Source: Oscheius tipulae
Lineage: Eukaryota; Nematoda; Chromadorea; Rhabditida; Rhabditidae
DNA: 64,000 nucleotides
Assembly: GCA_037178975.1 (NCBI GenBank)
Contig: JASJZH010000002.1
Coordinates: 8,731,501 to 8,795,500 of the forward strand
Direction: 5' to 3'
The first letter of the stretch is position 1. Every line of letters starts with the position of its first letter. Both the position numbers and the translations under genes were made by a program. Positions 32,133-43,497 of the stretch are shown piece after piece. The notes beneath the pieces were generated by a model that saw nothing but the letters and a program-made list of their open reading frames with translations, made no database searches and was not told the origin of the DNA.

Positions 32133-34680
32133 TCAGGCTAACTGAGGAGGAAGAGTCGCTCCTAGAGGGAACATAAGGGGCTGTAGACCGGCAAGAAAGA
32201 GGGGAATCGGTTGGAAGGGGAAGACTTGAGCCTGTGGAGGTGAGGAGCTTGATGGTAGAGAGAACATTGGCAAATGTTTGCGGCAACGGGCTCGACGGTT
32301 CGAGAACCAGGTCTGAAAGATTCTATACTGTCACTTTCACTGTCACTGTCTCTCCATCTCTCTGTCTCTATCTCACCATGATCTTCTCCTCTGTCAGTCC
32401 CGTCTTCTTGGCAATCGTCTCCCGCTCCGCCGCATCTGGATAAGTATTGCCTCGGAACGCTGTCTCCAAAGCATCTAACTGTTCCGGACTGAACGATGTC
32501 CTATTCCGTCGATTATCCATCGAAAACGCGTCATCATCCGACGACGAACTCTTGCTGTCATCTGCAAAAAAACGATGAGATCAACGCTGGGGGAGTCATT
32601 TGTTAGGCAATTAACGCACTCTCGCGCATCGTAAATCCTTCGGTGAGATAGGAATCTGATCGAATCGAGCTCTCTGTCTTTGAATGATACTAATAAGATT
32701 CATGGTTCGGTGGCAAACAACTCAAGTGCGGTCCATGTGAGGAGATTAAACTACCGTATACATAAGCGTTCCACTTGCGCGCGTCTTTTGAAAGTGCCGA
32801 CAATTTGAGGACAAAAACTTTTCTGTTATGTGGTCTGTGACTGTCAAGCTATCTGATAGACAGACAGCGAGACAGTAAGGCACAGAAGCAGAGAGGCCGA
32901 GAGACAGGGAAACAGAGACAAAGAGTCAGACAGTCAGAGAGACAGAGAGACAGTACCGAATCTGTTGCCTTTGTTTGACTAAACCCCTAAGAATATCGTA
33001 CAGTCTCCCGATTCTATCATTAGCTCAATTGACAGTAAAATTTCCTATAACGACTAGTGTGCGCCAGATGGGTGTGAAAATGTTTGTCTCTACAGCAGGT
33101 TTCTCGGGTGGTCGTCGCGCACGAGCGCAAAGTCGTGAAACTCGGAGATTTATGTCTCCAACCACCGTAACTTTCCACCTCCACTGCTGCTAATCAGCAC
33201 GGGTCTCCAAAGGCGCGAAGGTCGCAACATTTTCGCGGAGGACGAAATGAGGAACACAAGAAAAAGTTGTGCATGGGAAACACTTTGCGAGCGTTTCAAT
33301 TTCCGTTGAGGTTGACAAAAAGGCGCCTGGCCTGGATGGTCATCGAACTAGAACCTACCCATGGAAATGCCGAGGATGCTGTCGATACTGTAGTTGAGCT
33401 TCTTCCGCTCTTTTGGCTTGCCCTCTTTGGTCCAGCCACGGGATCGGACAAAACGGTTGATCGAGGACTGGGTAGGGGCAGTGGCTCGGGTACAGGCTCC
33501 TGAAAAATATGACTCTTTGTCTGTTTCTGCAGCTCTCTCATCCTCTCTCTGTCTCCTTGTCAAGTCCCCAAACAGTCTCCAAGGACTTTTCCCTATAACA
33601 CCAACATTTATGCCCGTCACTTATGTAATCTTAACATTATGGCTACATGCTACTGGTCATCTGGGTCATAAATACCGTGACCCATCTTCCAGTCATTCTC
33701 TCCCTGTCTTTATGTCTCATCACTTCCTTTTCGTCAAACCGACTTGTAGAAAGTGATTGATAGACGACTAACCTTGCTCTATCAGAGTCTGTCGCAGTTC
33801 GGCACCGGAAGCTGTAGGGCTGTCGAGAAAGGCAATAAGTAATTGCTTCTCGAGCGACTGGACAGAGACACGTTGTCTTGGATTCCCGCCAATCTGAATT
33901 CGAATCTTTTAAAAATTCTCCGTAGCAGGTGTATGTACTCCCGCAATTTCTCTTTATGGTACAGTCTCTGTTGATGAGAGTCGCGGGGCAGCTGGCTGGC
34001 ACGATGGATGTGCACCGCAGGAGGTCCTCGGTCAGGTCTTTGTTTCACGGTTAGTCGGAGATAGAAACATTCGAAAGTGACTACCGTACTACCGGCGCGA
34101 AAACAGGCGCGAAAATCTGAACATAGTGACAGCCGATTTGATGCCTAAGACTCTCATTCGGAGGCACTTGTCATTTAGAAAGTTCTGGAACTTTGGGTTT
34201 CTTGATCTGTTCTTTGGATACAAAAAACTGTGATATCAAAAACAACCGTACCACCTACATTGTTTCTAATATGCCCGGGAGTAGACTTAAAAGTTTCTCC
34301 ATTACAATTTACCTGTCCAGGAGAAATGGAGCCAGTCTCTTGGAATCGATTCAAAATCTTCGACACAGCGCCGTGGGAGACCCGTAACTGGCGACTGATC
34401 TGACAGGGTCTGGAAGTTGTCTCTCTTTTTTTTGGTCTCTCCAAAACCTTACTTGATTCCGTTATTGGCCATTTCGACTATTTGAACTCGAGTGTGGTGG
34501 GGTAGGGGACGGCCGTTGATGAACATACCACCGAGCTGGTTCACTCGGCCCTGAAGTTTGCAGTTGGCTTTGCAGTTGGGGAAAAAAAGAGACAGAGACA
34601 CAGAAAGATAGAGAGGCAGAGAGACTAACCTGGCCCAAGATGTGGTTGAAGGCGACGCTTGAAGGGTCGGGATTAGTCAT
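32133..34680 (-). CDS. pax-3: Pax transcription factor (Pax3/7-like: paired domain, octapeptide, homeodomain)
   Basis: Exons 34630-34680, 34453-34550, 34313-34409, 33773-33893, 33359-33499, 32377-32561, 32133-32312; phases agree, 290 residues. Paired domain about residues 17-150: [61 protein letters not shown]. Octapeptide-type YSIDSILGI follows near residue 160. Homeodomain about 187-244 with S50: [14 protein letters not shown] short Pro/Leu-rich tail closes the protein. Having all three modules fits the Pax3/7 class; in C. elegans pax-3 acts in ventral hypodermis. An in-frame upstream ATG at 34732-34734 would add 18 residues. The 33500-33772 and 32562-33358 introns carry no other exon. Confidence 0.92.
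32860..32955. repeat. Simple repeat (GAGACAGA)n in a Pax intron
   Basis: Imperfect purine-rich array on the plus strand, that is pyrimidine-rich in the Pax transcript. Confidence 0.8.
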
Positions 34681-34734
34681 GATACTCTCGTCTTCTTTAC
34701 AGGTAAGTGTGTGAGTAGGTGTGATGGCAGCCAT

Positions 34735-35516
34735 GTCCGTCTCACCCTGGGCCCCGCCTACAGTCCTACCGTATCGCGCGCAGCGACCATCCAGCCTCTT
34801 TTCTCTGTCTCTCTACATACGTGGGAACTGCGCAATTATGAATGGCGCGCTGTCCCTAATAAGCAGACAGAAAACACGCGTCCCGCACGCGCTGACAGCA
34901 TCTTATCAAACATGGAGAAAGCTGGGGATGATGCAGGACAGAGACAGAACAATCTTTCGGCATCTCTTTGTCCAAAGAGTCCATCGTTTTGTCGGCTTGC
35001 CACTGGCGCCGACTCTGACAGCTCCTGAGATGAACTACCAAGGTTAATTGGACCAACACTCTCTACAGTACCCGAAGCGCTCTTTCCCGCTGATTAGACC
35101 ATCTGCTAGTTGTCAGAAAAGGTCAGACACGAGGTGTGATAATCAAAAGTTGGCGCGGGAGGCGAGAGTCTGATGAGTTGATTGCAAGGCGGCGCACAAG
35201 TGACCATGGCGCCTCTTCCCTTTATCGCTAATCCCCGCCAATCAGCGGCTCTTTACAATTCAGGAAGGATTTAGCAATGTGCTGGGACAGCGGGATATAG
35301 GATCACAACAACTTCCGGTAGGCAGGACTGTAATATATCCGAGAAGGTACGGGAAGACGGTCTAGAGACAGTAGCTGACGAGAAGCGAGCTACAGTAGTT
35401 TTTGCTTCAAACTTTTGAACTTGCTACAGAAATAATAAAAGTTTGAAGTCTTTTATTTGTTTGACAATAAAAGTCCAAGTTAATTGCAACGCTTCCTCCA
35501 CAACAAGACGTCAGTG
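34735..35516. other. Gap: divergent promoter region
   Basis: Upstream of both the Pax gene (minus) and the next gene (plus). No exon supported. GC-richer than the surroundings; open frames at 34711-35059 have no splice or start support. Confidence 0.4.
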
Positions 35517-36617
35517 ATGGCTAGCTCTGCACCTACCCACGGTGAGTCTACTTTCAAGTGTTCTACTCACAGTCACTGCCACTCTATGAATAATCTTCAG
35601 TTCCCTACTCCATGAGCCGTGCAACCTTCTCGTCGGATTCACCGGCTGAGCGAGAGGCCCCCAAGAAGAAGTGGCAGATGGTTCAGGAGACCAGAACTCA
35701 GAAGAGTCCGCCTCCCGCAAAGCCGCAGCCTTCGACGGAATCGCATGAAAAGGTCAAGTTGTCGAAGGAATCAAGTCCCAAAACTGAAAAACCCAAGACT
35801 TCCAAGGAGCCGAATCAGAAGAGTGAGAAGAAGTCGAGGACGAAATCGTGCAATTCGCCTGACAAGAAGAGTCAGAAGAAGAGGAAGGGCTTGCCGAAAA
35901 GGAAGGAATCGAAGCAGAAGCCCATTGGCAGTGTAAAGAAATCCACCTCGAAGGAGGACCTCGCGGCTGAGCCTGTTGCAGAGAAGAAGAACTGGAAGAA
36001 GAAGGCTGCCGAGGGTTTCCAGCTCCACATGGTCGTCGTCATCGTCTCTCTGATTCTGCAGCTCGTCTTGACTTTCTTCATCATGGCCGAACTCATCAAG
36101 GCATCCGGACCCGTCTTGCTCTTTCTGGTCGGGGCCATGGTCGGCCTGCTGCCGTCGCTCTTCTTCACCCTGAAGGTCATCTTCTCGCGCTCGAAGATCT
36201 GGCTTCTGCTTGGCGCAATCGACGCGGCTCTCGTGATGGGACTGGCTCTGGCTGTCCTGATTGTCCAAACCCAGAAGGACTACTCCAAGATAAATGAGAA
36301 GCAGGAACAGGAGACGAAGCTCATTCAGCGTCTTGCCGCCGTCACCATTATTGTCCTGGTTAGTTTGTTTATTGTCTCTCTCTGTCTCTCTATTACTCCC
36401 TGTCTTCATGTCATTCACCTAGGTTTGTAACGTGTTGGCAATTGGAAACTACTTCTACTACACGAAATGGGGAAACAAGAAGAAGGCCGACGAGGAGGAG
36501 GACAAACGTGCTCAGCACAGTGAGAAGAAGGAGTCGAAGAGAACGTCGGGCGGAGCTGAACCTCCTCCTTCTAACTGTCGTCAAATGGCCTACATGATCG
36601 AAGCCGGCTCGACCTAA
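35517..36617 (+). CDS. Four-pass membrane protein with long basic N-terminal tail
   Basis: Exons 35517-35541, 35601-36358, 36423-36617; phases agree, 325 residues. The first about 140 residues are Lys/Ser/Pro-rich (KKKW, SKESSPKTEKPKTSKEPNQ, KKSQKKRKGLPKRKESKQK). Then four hydrophobic segments at about residues 148-170, 175-200, 205-228 and 248-278 (MVVVIVSLILQLVLTFFIM, VLLFLVGAMVGLLPSLFF, IWLLLGAIDAALVMGLALA, VTIIVLVCNVLAIGNYFYY). The tail is charged (KKKADEEEDKRAQ). The tetraspan layout is MARVEL-like but no motif proves it. AATAAA at about 36673. Basic tail might bind acidic lipid or cytoskeleton; that is a guess. Confidence 0.75.
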
Positions 36618-36821
36618 ACCAGTCCTCCAAACTAATCTCCTCTCCCATATTGTCTCTGTAGTTTTGCGGACAATAAACCCTGTTGTTTAGACCCCCCAGT
36701 CTACTGGAAACCTCTGTTCCTGTCTTTTTCTTTGTCTCTATTTCTGTCTCTGCCTCTATCTCTCTGTTCATTCCCTCCCCCAACCTGTACAGTTTGCCTT
36801 TCCCTAATTTACGACATCTTG

Positions 36822-36877
36822 CTGAAAGGTCTTCGCGGGTCAGGCTGACAAGGTAATAGTCAGCCGGCGCCTTTCAG
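36822..36877. other. Imperfect inverted repeat / hairpin
   Basis: CTGAAAGG at 36822-36829 pairs with CCTTTCAG at 36870-36877, and GGCTGAC pairs with GTCAGCC across a nine-base loop. Lies 3' of the tetraspan gene. Could be a structured RNA or chance. Confidence 0.35.
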
Positions 36878-37356
36878 ATCCCCCCAATATGACCCTCGAT
36901 GATGAGGTGCGATATTGCGGCAGATCTAACACCTCGTATGTAAAGATAGTTAAGGTGGACAGAACCTCTAATCACTTCGTCAACTTTTTCTTGTCAAAGG
37001 GACAGAGGAATTGGCGCGGGAACTTTACATGAGAAGTGATTAGAGATTGCAGAGAAAAAAAAAGTCGTCGTGGGAACGGACACTGAACGGCAATTTATCA
37101 AAAAAGTGTGAAGCAGGAAGGGAACAGCAGATCGTGGAGATTAGGGAGTGGGACTGATAGAGACAGGGAGATAAAGAGACATATGAGACAGAGAGGCAGA
37201 GAAACAGAGACAGAGATACGGAGAGACAGATTAGAACCGGAAAAAAAACTTTTATTAAATCACATAAAAGTACACGTAAATGCAATCACATATGCAGATT
37301 TGGTTTGGGGTTATGAGAGAGATCGATGCATAGGACTGAGACTAGAGGAACAGAGC
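36878..37356. other. Gap: convergent 3' flanks
   Basis: Contains an imperfect (GAGACAGA)n array at about 37150-37225. No exon supported. Confidence 0.45.
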
Positions 37357-38984
37357 TCATACAACGGTAGTGGTTCTGGTAGGTCGTCGGGGACTCTGAA
37401 CATACTCCTCGAGACTAGAGATGGTGCTCTCCAGGGTACTGCTTTGAGAACGACCCTGGGGAGGTGCAATGTTGGGTGGGACGAGATCAGGAGGAGGGTT
37501 TCGGCGTCTGAAAGTTCCTTGTCTCTTTCTGTCTCTCTGTCTCGTTGTCTCTGTGAAATCAAGAAAACTCACTTTCTGAAGCAATGAACCTGCGGATGGT
37601 AGACTATGGTAGTCAGCGGAAAAGCAATAAAGTAGAGTATGACCACAGCATCGAAGACATACAGGAAGACAGTGCTGACTGTGTCACCCAAAGAATCCTG
37701 GATGCCTACCATGTAGAAGATGATGCTGCAGTTGATAAAGGAACAGATACCGTAGCATACTGAAGAATAGCATGAGGGTACTTGGAGTGTAAAAAACTCA
37801 CAAAAGACTCGGTACATGGTTTTGCTGATGAGGGCACGAATATTGGCAGCGAACTGTTCGCGGCAAGGCTCCACATTGACACCATCACACTTTGTCCAGT
37901 TCTCGGAGATAGTCAGACCGAAGAAGCACTGGGAAGCAATAAGCTCAGAGACTGTCACTTTCACTGTCACTGTCCGTGTCTGTCTCTGTCTCTCTCAACC
38001 TCACAATAAGTTGGAAGAGAGCAATGGCCAAGAAAGCTCCGATACTGATCCCATAGTGAAATCCGTCCTTTCCAACCCTTCTGTCCTGCTTGTCAGCACA
38101 GCCGGGATGATGAAACGTTCGGTCGGGAGCCAGTAAGGAGACCAGTCGAAGGTACAAGTACTCCGTAAACCCTACCAGGTACTGGAAATTGGCATGTTCA
38201 CTTTCCGGACAATACACTGACCGCGACTATGATGATACTGTAGGCTATGACATAGTAATTGTGATGCAGAGCAGCCTCTATTCTCTCGACTACGGACTTT
38301 TCTGACAGTGTGGGCGAGACAATGTCCCTGGGACTTGTCAAATCCTGTTGAACCAATTGGGACAAGCGAGTGGGACGAGGAGGTGCCACAGGCTTGTCGT
38401 CTACTTCAACAGTCGAGATGAAGTCCTCGTTAATTAGCTCCAAACCACCAGGGAGAGCTCTGGAAGTTGCACGATTCTCATAGAGATAGAGACAAAGGCT
38501 TATCAATAATTTCCACTTTTTCACTAGTTGTTTCGACACAGAATTTTTTGGCGAAATTTCAGCGCTCAGGGTGTATTGTGGAAAACTACCGTTTCGGATT
38601 GGAGATTCCATTTGTTACGTTTGCGATGTTTTGCAAAGTTGTAGAACAGATCAAGGGCTACAACTTTGCGGAGCATCGCTAAGCGAAAAAATGTCATCTT
38701 GACACCGAAATGCCGGTTAGCGCGAATATGTCCAGGTTTCGAGCCAGGAAGTCTAGAGCGGCTTACCTGTGAACAAAGGGCTGCAAGCGTCTGCCGATTC
38801 CCGTCTCATTGAACGACCGTCTACTGGCTGCAGCTCGACTGGCAGCTTTCGAAGCCAAACTGAAAATAGTGACTATCTTCTGTCTCTGTCTCTAGACTAC
38901 ACACTTCTCAGGACAGCTTCTGGTCGAGGATGGCCGACGTATCCTCTCATCATCCAGATCACAGTTTTCCAGCTCTGGAAGCAT
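37357..38984 (-). CDS. Multi-pass membrane protein of unknown family, 350 residues
   Basis: Exons 38905-38984, 38767-38859, 38222-38459, 38005-38181, 37802-37928, 37573-37759, 37357-37507; phases agree. N-terminal about 110 residues are hydrophilic ([31 protein letters not shown]). Hydrophobic segments follow: [73 protein letters not shown]. Between segments lie paired cysteines ([22 protein letters not shown]) suggesting an extracellular disulphide loop. C-terminal tail is Pro/Ser-rich and ends TTTVV. A TTTCAG acceptor 17 nt upstream of the ATG suggests trans-splicing. Not recognised; a four-pass receptor-like or claudin-like protein is possible. Confidence 0.7.
38560..38725. repeat. Palindromic dispersed repeat, copy 2
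   Basis: Core TTTGCAAAGTTGTAG / GGCTACAACTTTGC (38632-38670) with the same centre (ACAGATCAAG) and tail (GAGCATCGC, CTTGACACCGAAATG) as copies at 7736 and 48714. Within an intron of the 37357-38984 gene. Confidence 0.75.
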
Positions 38985-39623
38985 GGGGCTAGAACTGTTT
39001 TCTGAAACTTAGCTTTTTTTGGGGATGACAAAAGAATGAAGAAAAGGCTGTATTACGTCAAAAGGTGTGCGCGGCAGTCTTGTCGGGACATTTTGTTATG
39101 GCAACGGTGTCTGCGGAAAAGTGCCATGGGGGCAATTAACCTTCTCAGGTGCTTTTGATCATCATACATCGGGTTATGAGAGAGACAGAGAAGCAGGGAG
39201 ACAGAAAGACAGAGACTCTGACCATCAAACATAGAGGAAAGGATTGAGAGTCAGGCGTAAGGAATGTACTCTCGGAAGTAAACAGTCTCTCTCGGACAAT
39301 CCGGGAAGTATTACCGTTGAGCAAACGGAGTGAGACTCCTCAGCACCGGAGGAAGATATTTGAAAATGAGACCAAGCTGAGTCACGCTGGCGGTAGCACG
39401 CGGCGGTCTTGTGTTGGATATGGCCAGACACAGCAGATGGGAAAGAGACAGAGAGGACATAAAACTGCTCAACACCAAACATACACTCAAAGGATGGTAT
39501 TGAAGTATCATTGGAATTGGCCAGACAGATGCCTGATAACTCAGTGTGCCGTATCAAAAACACCAGCTGCCCTCCAGAATAAACAGTTCCCTCTGGACGC
39601 ACACAAACAATCTGTCGCTTATA
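38985..39623. other. Gap: no supported gene
   Basis: Open frames on both strands (39225-39670) overlap, but none joins to exons on either side. Contains a short GAGACAGA array near 39180-39215. Confidence 0.35.
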
Positions 39624-40360
39624 CAGTGTGTCAAGGAAGTATAGATACCACTGCAATTTCACCCGTCTGAATGATTCTTTACGTTTTCAAAGTTTGTGAG
39701 CATGTCAGTTCGATAGAAGACGACAGAAAACCTCCATAAAAACTTTAACATAGAGGATTTACTGTTTGGTGGCGCGATTCCAGGCGGAAGTTCAAAATCC
39801 TCTGTCAAGAAAGTGTAGATACTCTCTCAAAACCCTAAGTATCTTGTTTCGAAAATGGCTAATATTGTAGACAAAAACTCAAAATGGATCCATCAATACA
39901 GCTGCATCATCCAAACGTCAAAAAAGTTTGGTTTCGAGCACTTTGAAAAAAGTCATTTTGTACTGAAAATCGTGATTACCTCGGTCTATAATCGATTGCT
40001 CCGTGGGATTCCAAGCAATCGACTCCAAAATTTTGTAGAGAATTCGTGATATTATAAATGACAAAACCCCAGAACTTAGTTCTTCAAAATGTTAAACCCC
40101 TTCCCTCTATAAACGTTCGAATATTGAGATCACATTTTTTATACTAATTTTGACTTGATACGAGTCCGCAAAAATAAAACATCTGTAGCACAACGGTTTT
40201 GCCTCTGAGCAAGACCAAGTTCTGGGGTTTTGTCATTTATAATATCACGAATCTTCCACAAAATTTTGGAGTCGATTGCTTGGCTCACAAACTTTGAAAA
40301 CGTAAAGAATCATTCAGACGGGTGAAATTGCAGTGGTATCTATACTTCCTTGACACACTG
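39624..40360. mobile_element. Tc1/mariner-type non-autonomous element, 78-bp TIRs, TA flanks
   Basis: Left arm 39624-39701 (CAGTGTGTCAAGGAAGTATA...) and right arm 40283-40360 are reverse complements, bordered by TA on both sides. A second inverted pair, 40009-40076 with 40216-40283, lies inside and abuts the right arm, giving a foldback within the element. No transposase recognised. Confidence 0.85.
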
Positions 40361-40514
40361 TAGTCGACTCATTAGCCTAACTTTCTGGATTGTTGTCTGT
40401 AGTCATATTTCGAAAGAGGGTAAAGTCGGCATAGTCATGAGACTGGGGGAATAATTATTTGTTGAGCCTAGACAAAGTTCACCTCTTGTATTAGAGACAG
40501 AGCTGATCTATTAG

Positions 40515-40927
40515 AAGACGATTGAAAGGAAAAAAGGCGCCTACTTTGTGGGAAACGCCGTTTTTATATGGCTGCCCGGGGATGATCTCTACGATTTTGA
40601 CGTCATCTCTGCTCCCAGACCATGGTATTACGCTCTGGTTTGAAATAGCCAAAAGTGCACAAGATACAAAGGCGGTCAATCGATGCATGCGTGAGACCCA
40701 ATTGAGCCCCCCCCACGACTGCTGCTGCCAGCTGGTGGCAAACATAAGGAAAGGAGCTGTTGACGAGAGATGGGAGGCTGTACAGATGATCAGGTAGGAA
40801 CCAATCCTTGCAAATAAGAGAGAGAGGAACTGACACACAGCCGAGAGATTGGCAACGACTGAAAGGGGCAAACCGGTCGATCATTGAATACGATTATGAT
40901 TTTTTGGATAAGAAATGGCAGAAATAG
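40515..40927 (+). CDS. Candidate gene fragment, 3' exons only
   Basis: Exons 40515-40637, 40672-40793, 40846-40927 (TAG) with agreeing phases. Peptides: RKKGAYFVGNAVFIWLPG, DLYDFDVISAPRPWYYAL, then a Cys-containing stretch (PHDCCCQLVANIRKG), DWQRLKGANRSIIEYDYDF and LDKKWQK. A different reading without the first intron stays open through 40507-40793, so the middle part is ambiguous. No upstream exon was found; a transposon-like element ends 155 bp before. Family not recognised. Same strand as the galactosyltransferase 252 bp downstream. Confidence 0.35.
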
Positions 40928-41178
40928 TTTAGGGATCCAAATTTGAGTATCTAATGGAAGTTCAGCGCGGCTTTGAATCTCTGTCTCTTTGTCTCTCTGA
41001 CTCCCTATCGTTCCGAATTCAGCTCCTTTGCCCAATGTCATAATGGATACAAAAAGGAACGGTCGGAAATTCATTCTGAATCACAAAGCTCAATAAACAA
41101 CGTGTGTATCCAGCTTGGAGCTGTCAATCTCTGGTCTGCCACCTAGGAACTCAAGGTTATCAGTTCAGCCCTCTAACC

Positions 41179-42314
41179 ATGTCCTTCTACAGCATAGCGG
41201 CTAAAACTATTGGTAATGCTCCACTTACGTACTCTCATCCGCATTCAGGTGGTATCTGTCTCTTTGTCTACTTCACAGTACTGTTCAAAGACAAGCCGAG
41301 ACTTTATGATGGCCAGGTTGAAGACGAGCTGTTTGACAAGAGTTGTAAGAAACGGACAGGGTCGAGAAACAGGAGTGAGGAGGGATTTCACTACCCGAAT
41401 CAGACCTTCTATGATCTGATACTGAGCAAGGATCCGGAAGAGTGAGTTGGTTGTCTTTCTGTCTACCTCTTGTATCTGTTCTTGTGTTTCTCTGTTTCTT
41501 CTTCAGATGGGTCCTGCAACGACCAAGGATCCCCGAAACCACAAAAATCATCTGTCTCTGTCTCACAAGCAACATTGACTACGAAAAACGGGACGAGATT
41601 CGAAGAAGTTGGGCGAGTAAAGATAGCCCAGTTATAAAAGTAGGACAGCGCCCATGCCCCTCATCAAAAGTTTATAGAATGGGACAGTGACACCGATGTT
41701 TTTGGTTGGAAATGACGAAGAGGATCTGGGATGTCTGGCTCAAGAACAAAGACAAAATTCGGACCTACTGATAGTCAAAACCAGGGACAGCTACCGTGGC
41801 CTAGTCTACAAGCTACTGATGGCCTATCGGGCTATTTCTAAAGCATATCCGGAAGCTCATGTGGTCAAGATAGACAAAGATGTAATTGTCAATGTTACAA
41901 AGGTAGAGTGACAGTGACAGAAACAAACTGTCTCTTCCAGGTTTTGGAGCTAATGAATGGACAGACGTCTCCCTACATCATTTTCGGACATGTCTACACA
42001 GAAGTCAAGGCAACAAGGACAGAGACAAGTCGCTTTTTTGCCCCAAAGACAGCCTACGAGGCTGACAAACATGAATGGTACGTCAATGGATGTTTCTACA
42101 TAATGACAGCCCAGTCACTATCGGCAATAGTTTCAGCAGCCAAAGGAGCGAAGGTTAGATTTCCCGCTCAAAAATACATTCAAAACCTTAGGTGATAGAA
42201 ATTGAGGACATCTTCTTCACTGGAATTCTACGTTCCAGGGCCAAACTGACCTTGACATGTCTCCCTAATTTCTACGTCTACCATGTTCGTTTCGATGTGA
42301 AGAAGAAAGACTGA
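41179..42314 (+). CDS. Beta-1,3-galactosyltransferase-like glycosyltransferase, GT31 family
   Basis: Exons 41179-41441, 41507-41639, 41678-41902, 41941-42153, 42192-42314; phases agree, 318 residues. A hydrophobic stretch near the N-terminus (GGICLFVYFTVLF) is a type II Golgi anchor. Family motifs in order: DEIRRSWAS, MFLVGNDEED, NSDLLIVKTRDSYRGLVYK, the DxD equivalent VVKIDKDVIVNV, EWYVNGCFYIM and EIEDIFFTGIL (EDV-type block). Predicted to add galactose or GlcNAc in beta-1,3 linkage in the Golgi; exact acceptor unknown. 41198-41233 could be a 36-nt 3n intron, which would remove 12 residues before the anchor. Shorter than typical members mainly at the C-terminus. Confidence 0.8.
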
Positions 42315-43126
42315 CTTTTAGCAACAAATAATCAGATGTAGCTCGGGCATACACCGGAAAATCATAGGATTTTGGGTAGGAGACCTTGTAGAAAGGATTT
42401 GGAAGAAATGGACAGCTTTCTTGAACAGGCCGTGCAACTTCACAAGGATTAGAGATGAGGGTCGGAGGTTTTAGAATGAAGCTAATGTACCTGTCTCTGT
42501 CTCTGCCAAACTACTGTCTTGTGGACGGTACCATTATGGCTAGAAGATAAGACCCTAACCACCAGACGATCAAAACAAGACCCATTATATACTGTTTTTG
42601 GCAAGAAGCAAAATAGGATTTTAGGGGGTTTGTGAAAGTCCGTATCCGTCCGTAATCCGCCAAAAGGCCGACTGACTTCTAGTTTCATACGCCTCGCCAG
42701 GCACAATTATGTACATTCGTGACTCATAGAGAGGCCACTTGAACAGAGAGACACGTGTTATTCAAAATGCGGGAAGGGGAAAGGTGACAGTTTTGGGAAA
42801 TCGATTGCTGGAGGGCGTCCAGAGGTGGGTTGAAAAACGGGGTCGACAGTGCTTTTTGACTGCGAAAATTGTCCACGACCTTGAGGTCGGAGACCGAGGA
42901 GGACAGAGACAAGGTTCTCAATAGTTAAATGAGACAGAGAACGAAAAGATGTCTAACTGTCAAGGTTGTCGCCTCTCTATCTAATTGTCTAGTCTGTGGC
43001 CTCGAAGCCGTGGGTCTACAAATTCCAAACATTTTCCCTTCAACTCCCACCTTTTTGCGTTCCCGTAGTCGTTGAAATGACACTCCTGTCCGTGTCAATA
43101 AACGGCAATTGCTCCTCGTTGTCCAT
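42265..43126 (-). CDS. Candidate type II membrane protein gene, model incomplete
   Basis: Strongest part: exons 42515-42585 and 42265-42490 with agreeing phase (98 codons if read from the ATG at 42583-42585). They give MGLVLIVWWLGSYLLAIMV (membrane segment) then PPTLISNPCEVARPVQES, FLPNPFYKVSYPKSYDFPVY. Upstream pieces that may belong: 43051-43126 (MDNEEQLPFIDTDRSVIS) and about 42750-42905 (TLSLSSSVSDLKVVDNF...). The phases of these two do not match each other, so the 5' half is unresolved. The last 50 bases would overlap the galactosyltransferase CDS antisense, unless the donor-like GTCAGT at 42313-42318 is used. Not recognised. Confidence 0.3.
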
Positions 43127-43497
43127 GGTTACCTTCTTCTGCTGGCGACGGCAGCGGCCGGGAGTGTTGAATGATAGGTCGAAAGTGACAGAACAGAGGA
43201 GCGAATGAGAGAGAAAGGGAATCGATGCTTGACTTTGGTCTGATGGGTGCAAGAAAAGTTCCTTTTCGCTCGCAATTGGTTCGTACCAAAGATTCCAAAC
43301 ACTTTCTGGGGCGAAACATTTCTAGGATTTTCGAAACCCTTCCAGCGTTCCACTTGATCGCCTATTCTGTCCAGACTTACACAATTTTTTTTTATTAGTT
43401 AACAAGAGGGTCGGAAAAATCTTGCAGGAAAAGACATTACGAGTATAGAAAAAGAGACATTACGGGTTTTAGGGTAATCAGTAACTGGAGCTCCTTC
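43127..43497. other. Gap: nothing recognised
   Basis: Minus-strand open frames reach 43353 but have no start or splice support of their own. Confidence 0.35.

Noticed and set aside
33394-33756. 120-codon plus-strand frame
   Set aside because: Antisense to the Pax octapeptide exon and adjoining intron; no motif.
35771-36418. 215-residue open frame antisense to the tetraspan gene
   Set aside because: Exact mirror of a well-supported spliced coding exon; composition (Leu/Arg-rich) is that of antisense Lys/Glu-rich code.
39225-39670. Long overlapping frames on both strands (for example minus LYKRQIVCVRPEGTVYSG)
   Set aside because: Looked protein-like, but both strands are open, no phase-compatible neighbours were found, and it partly enters the 39624 element's TIR.
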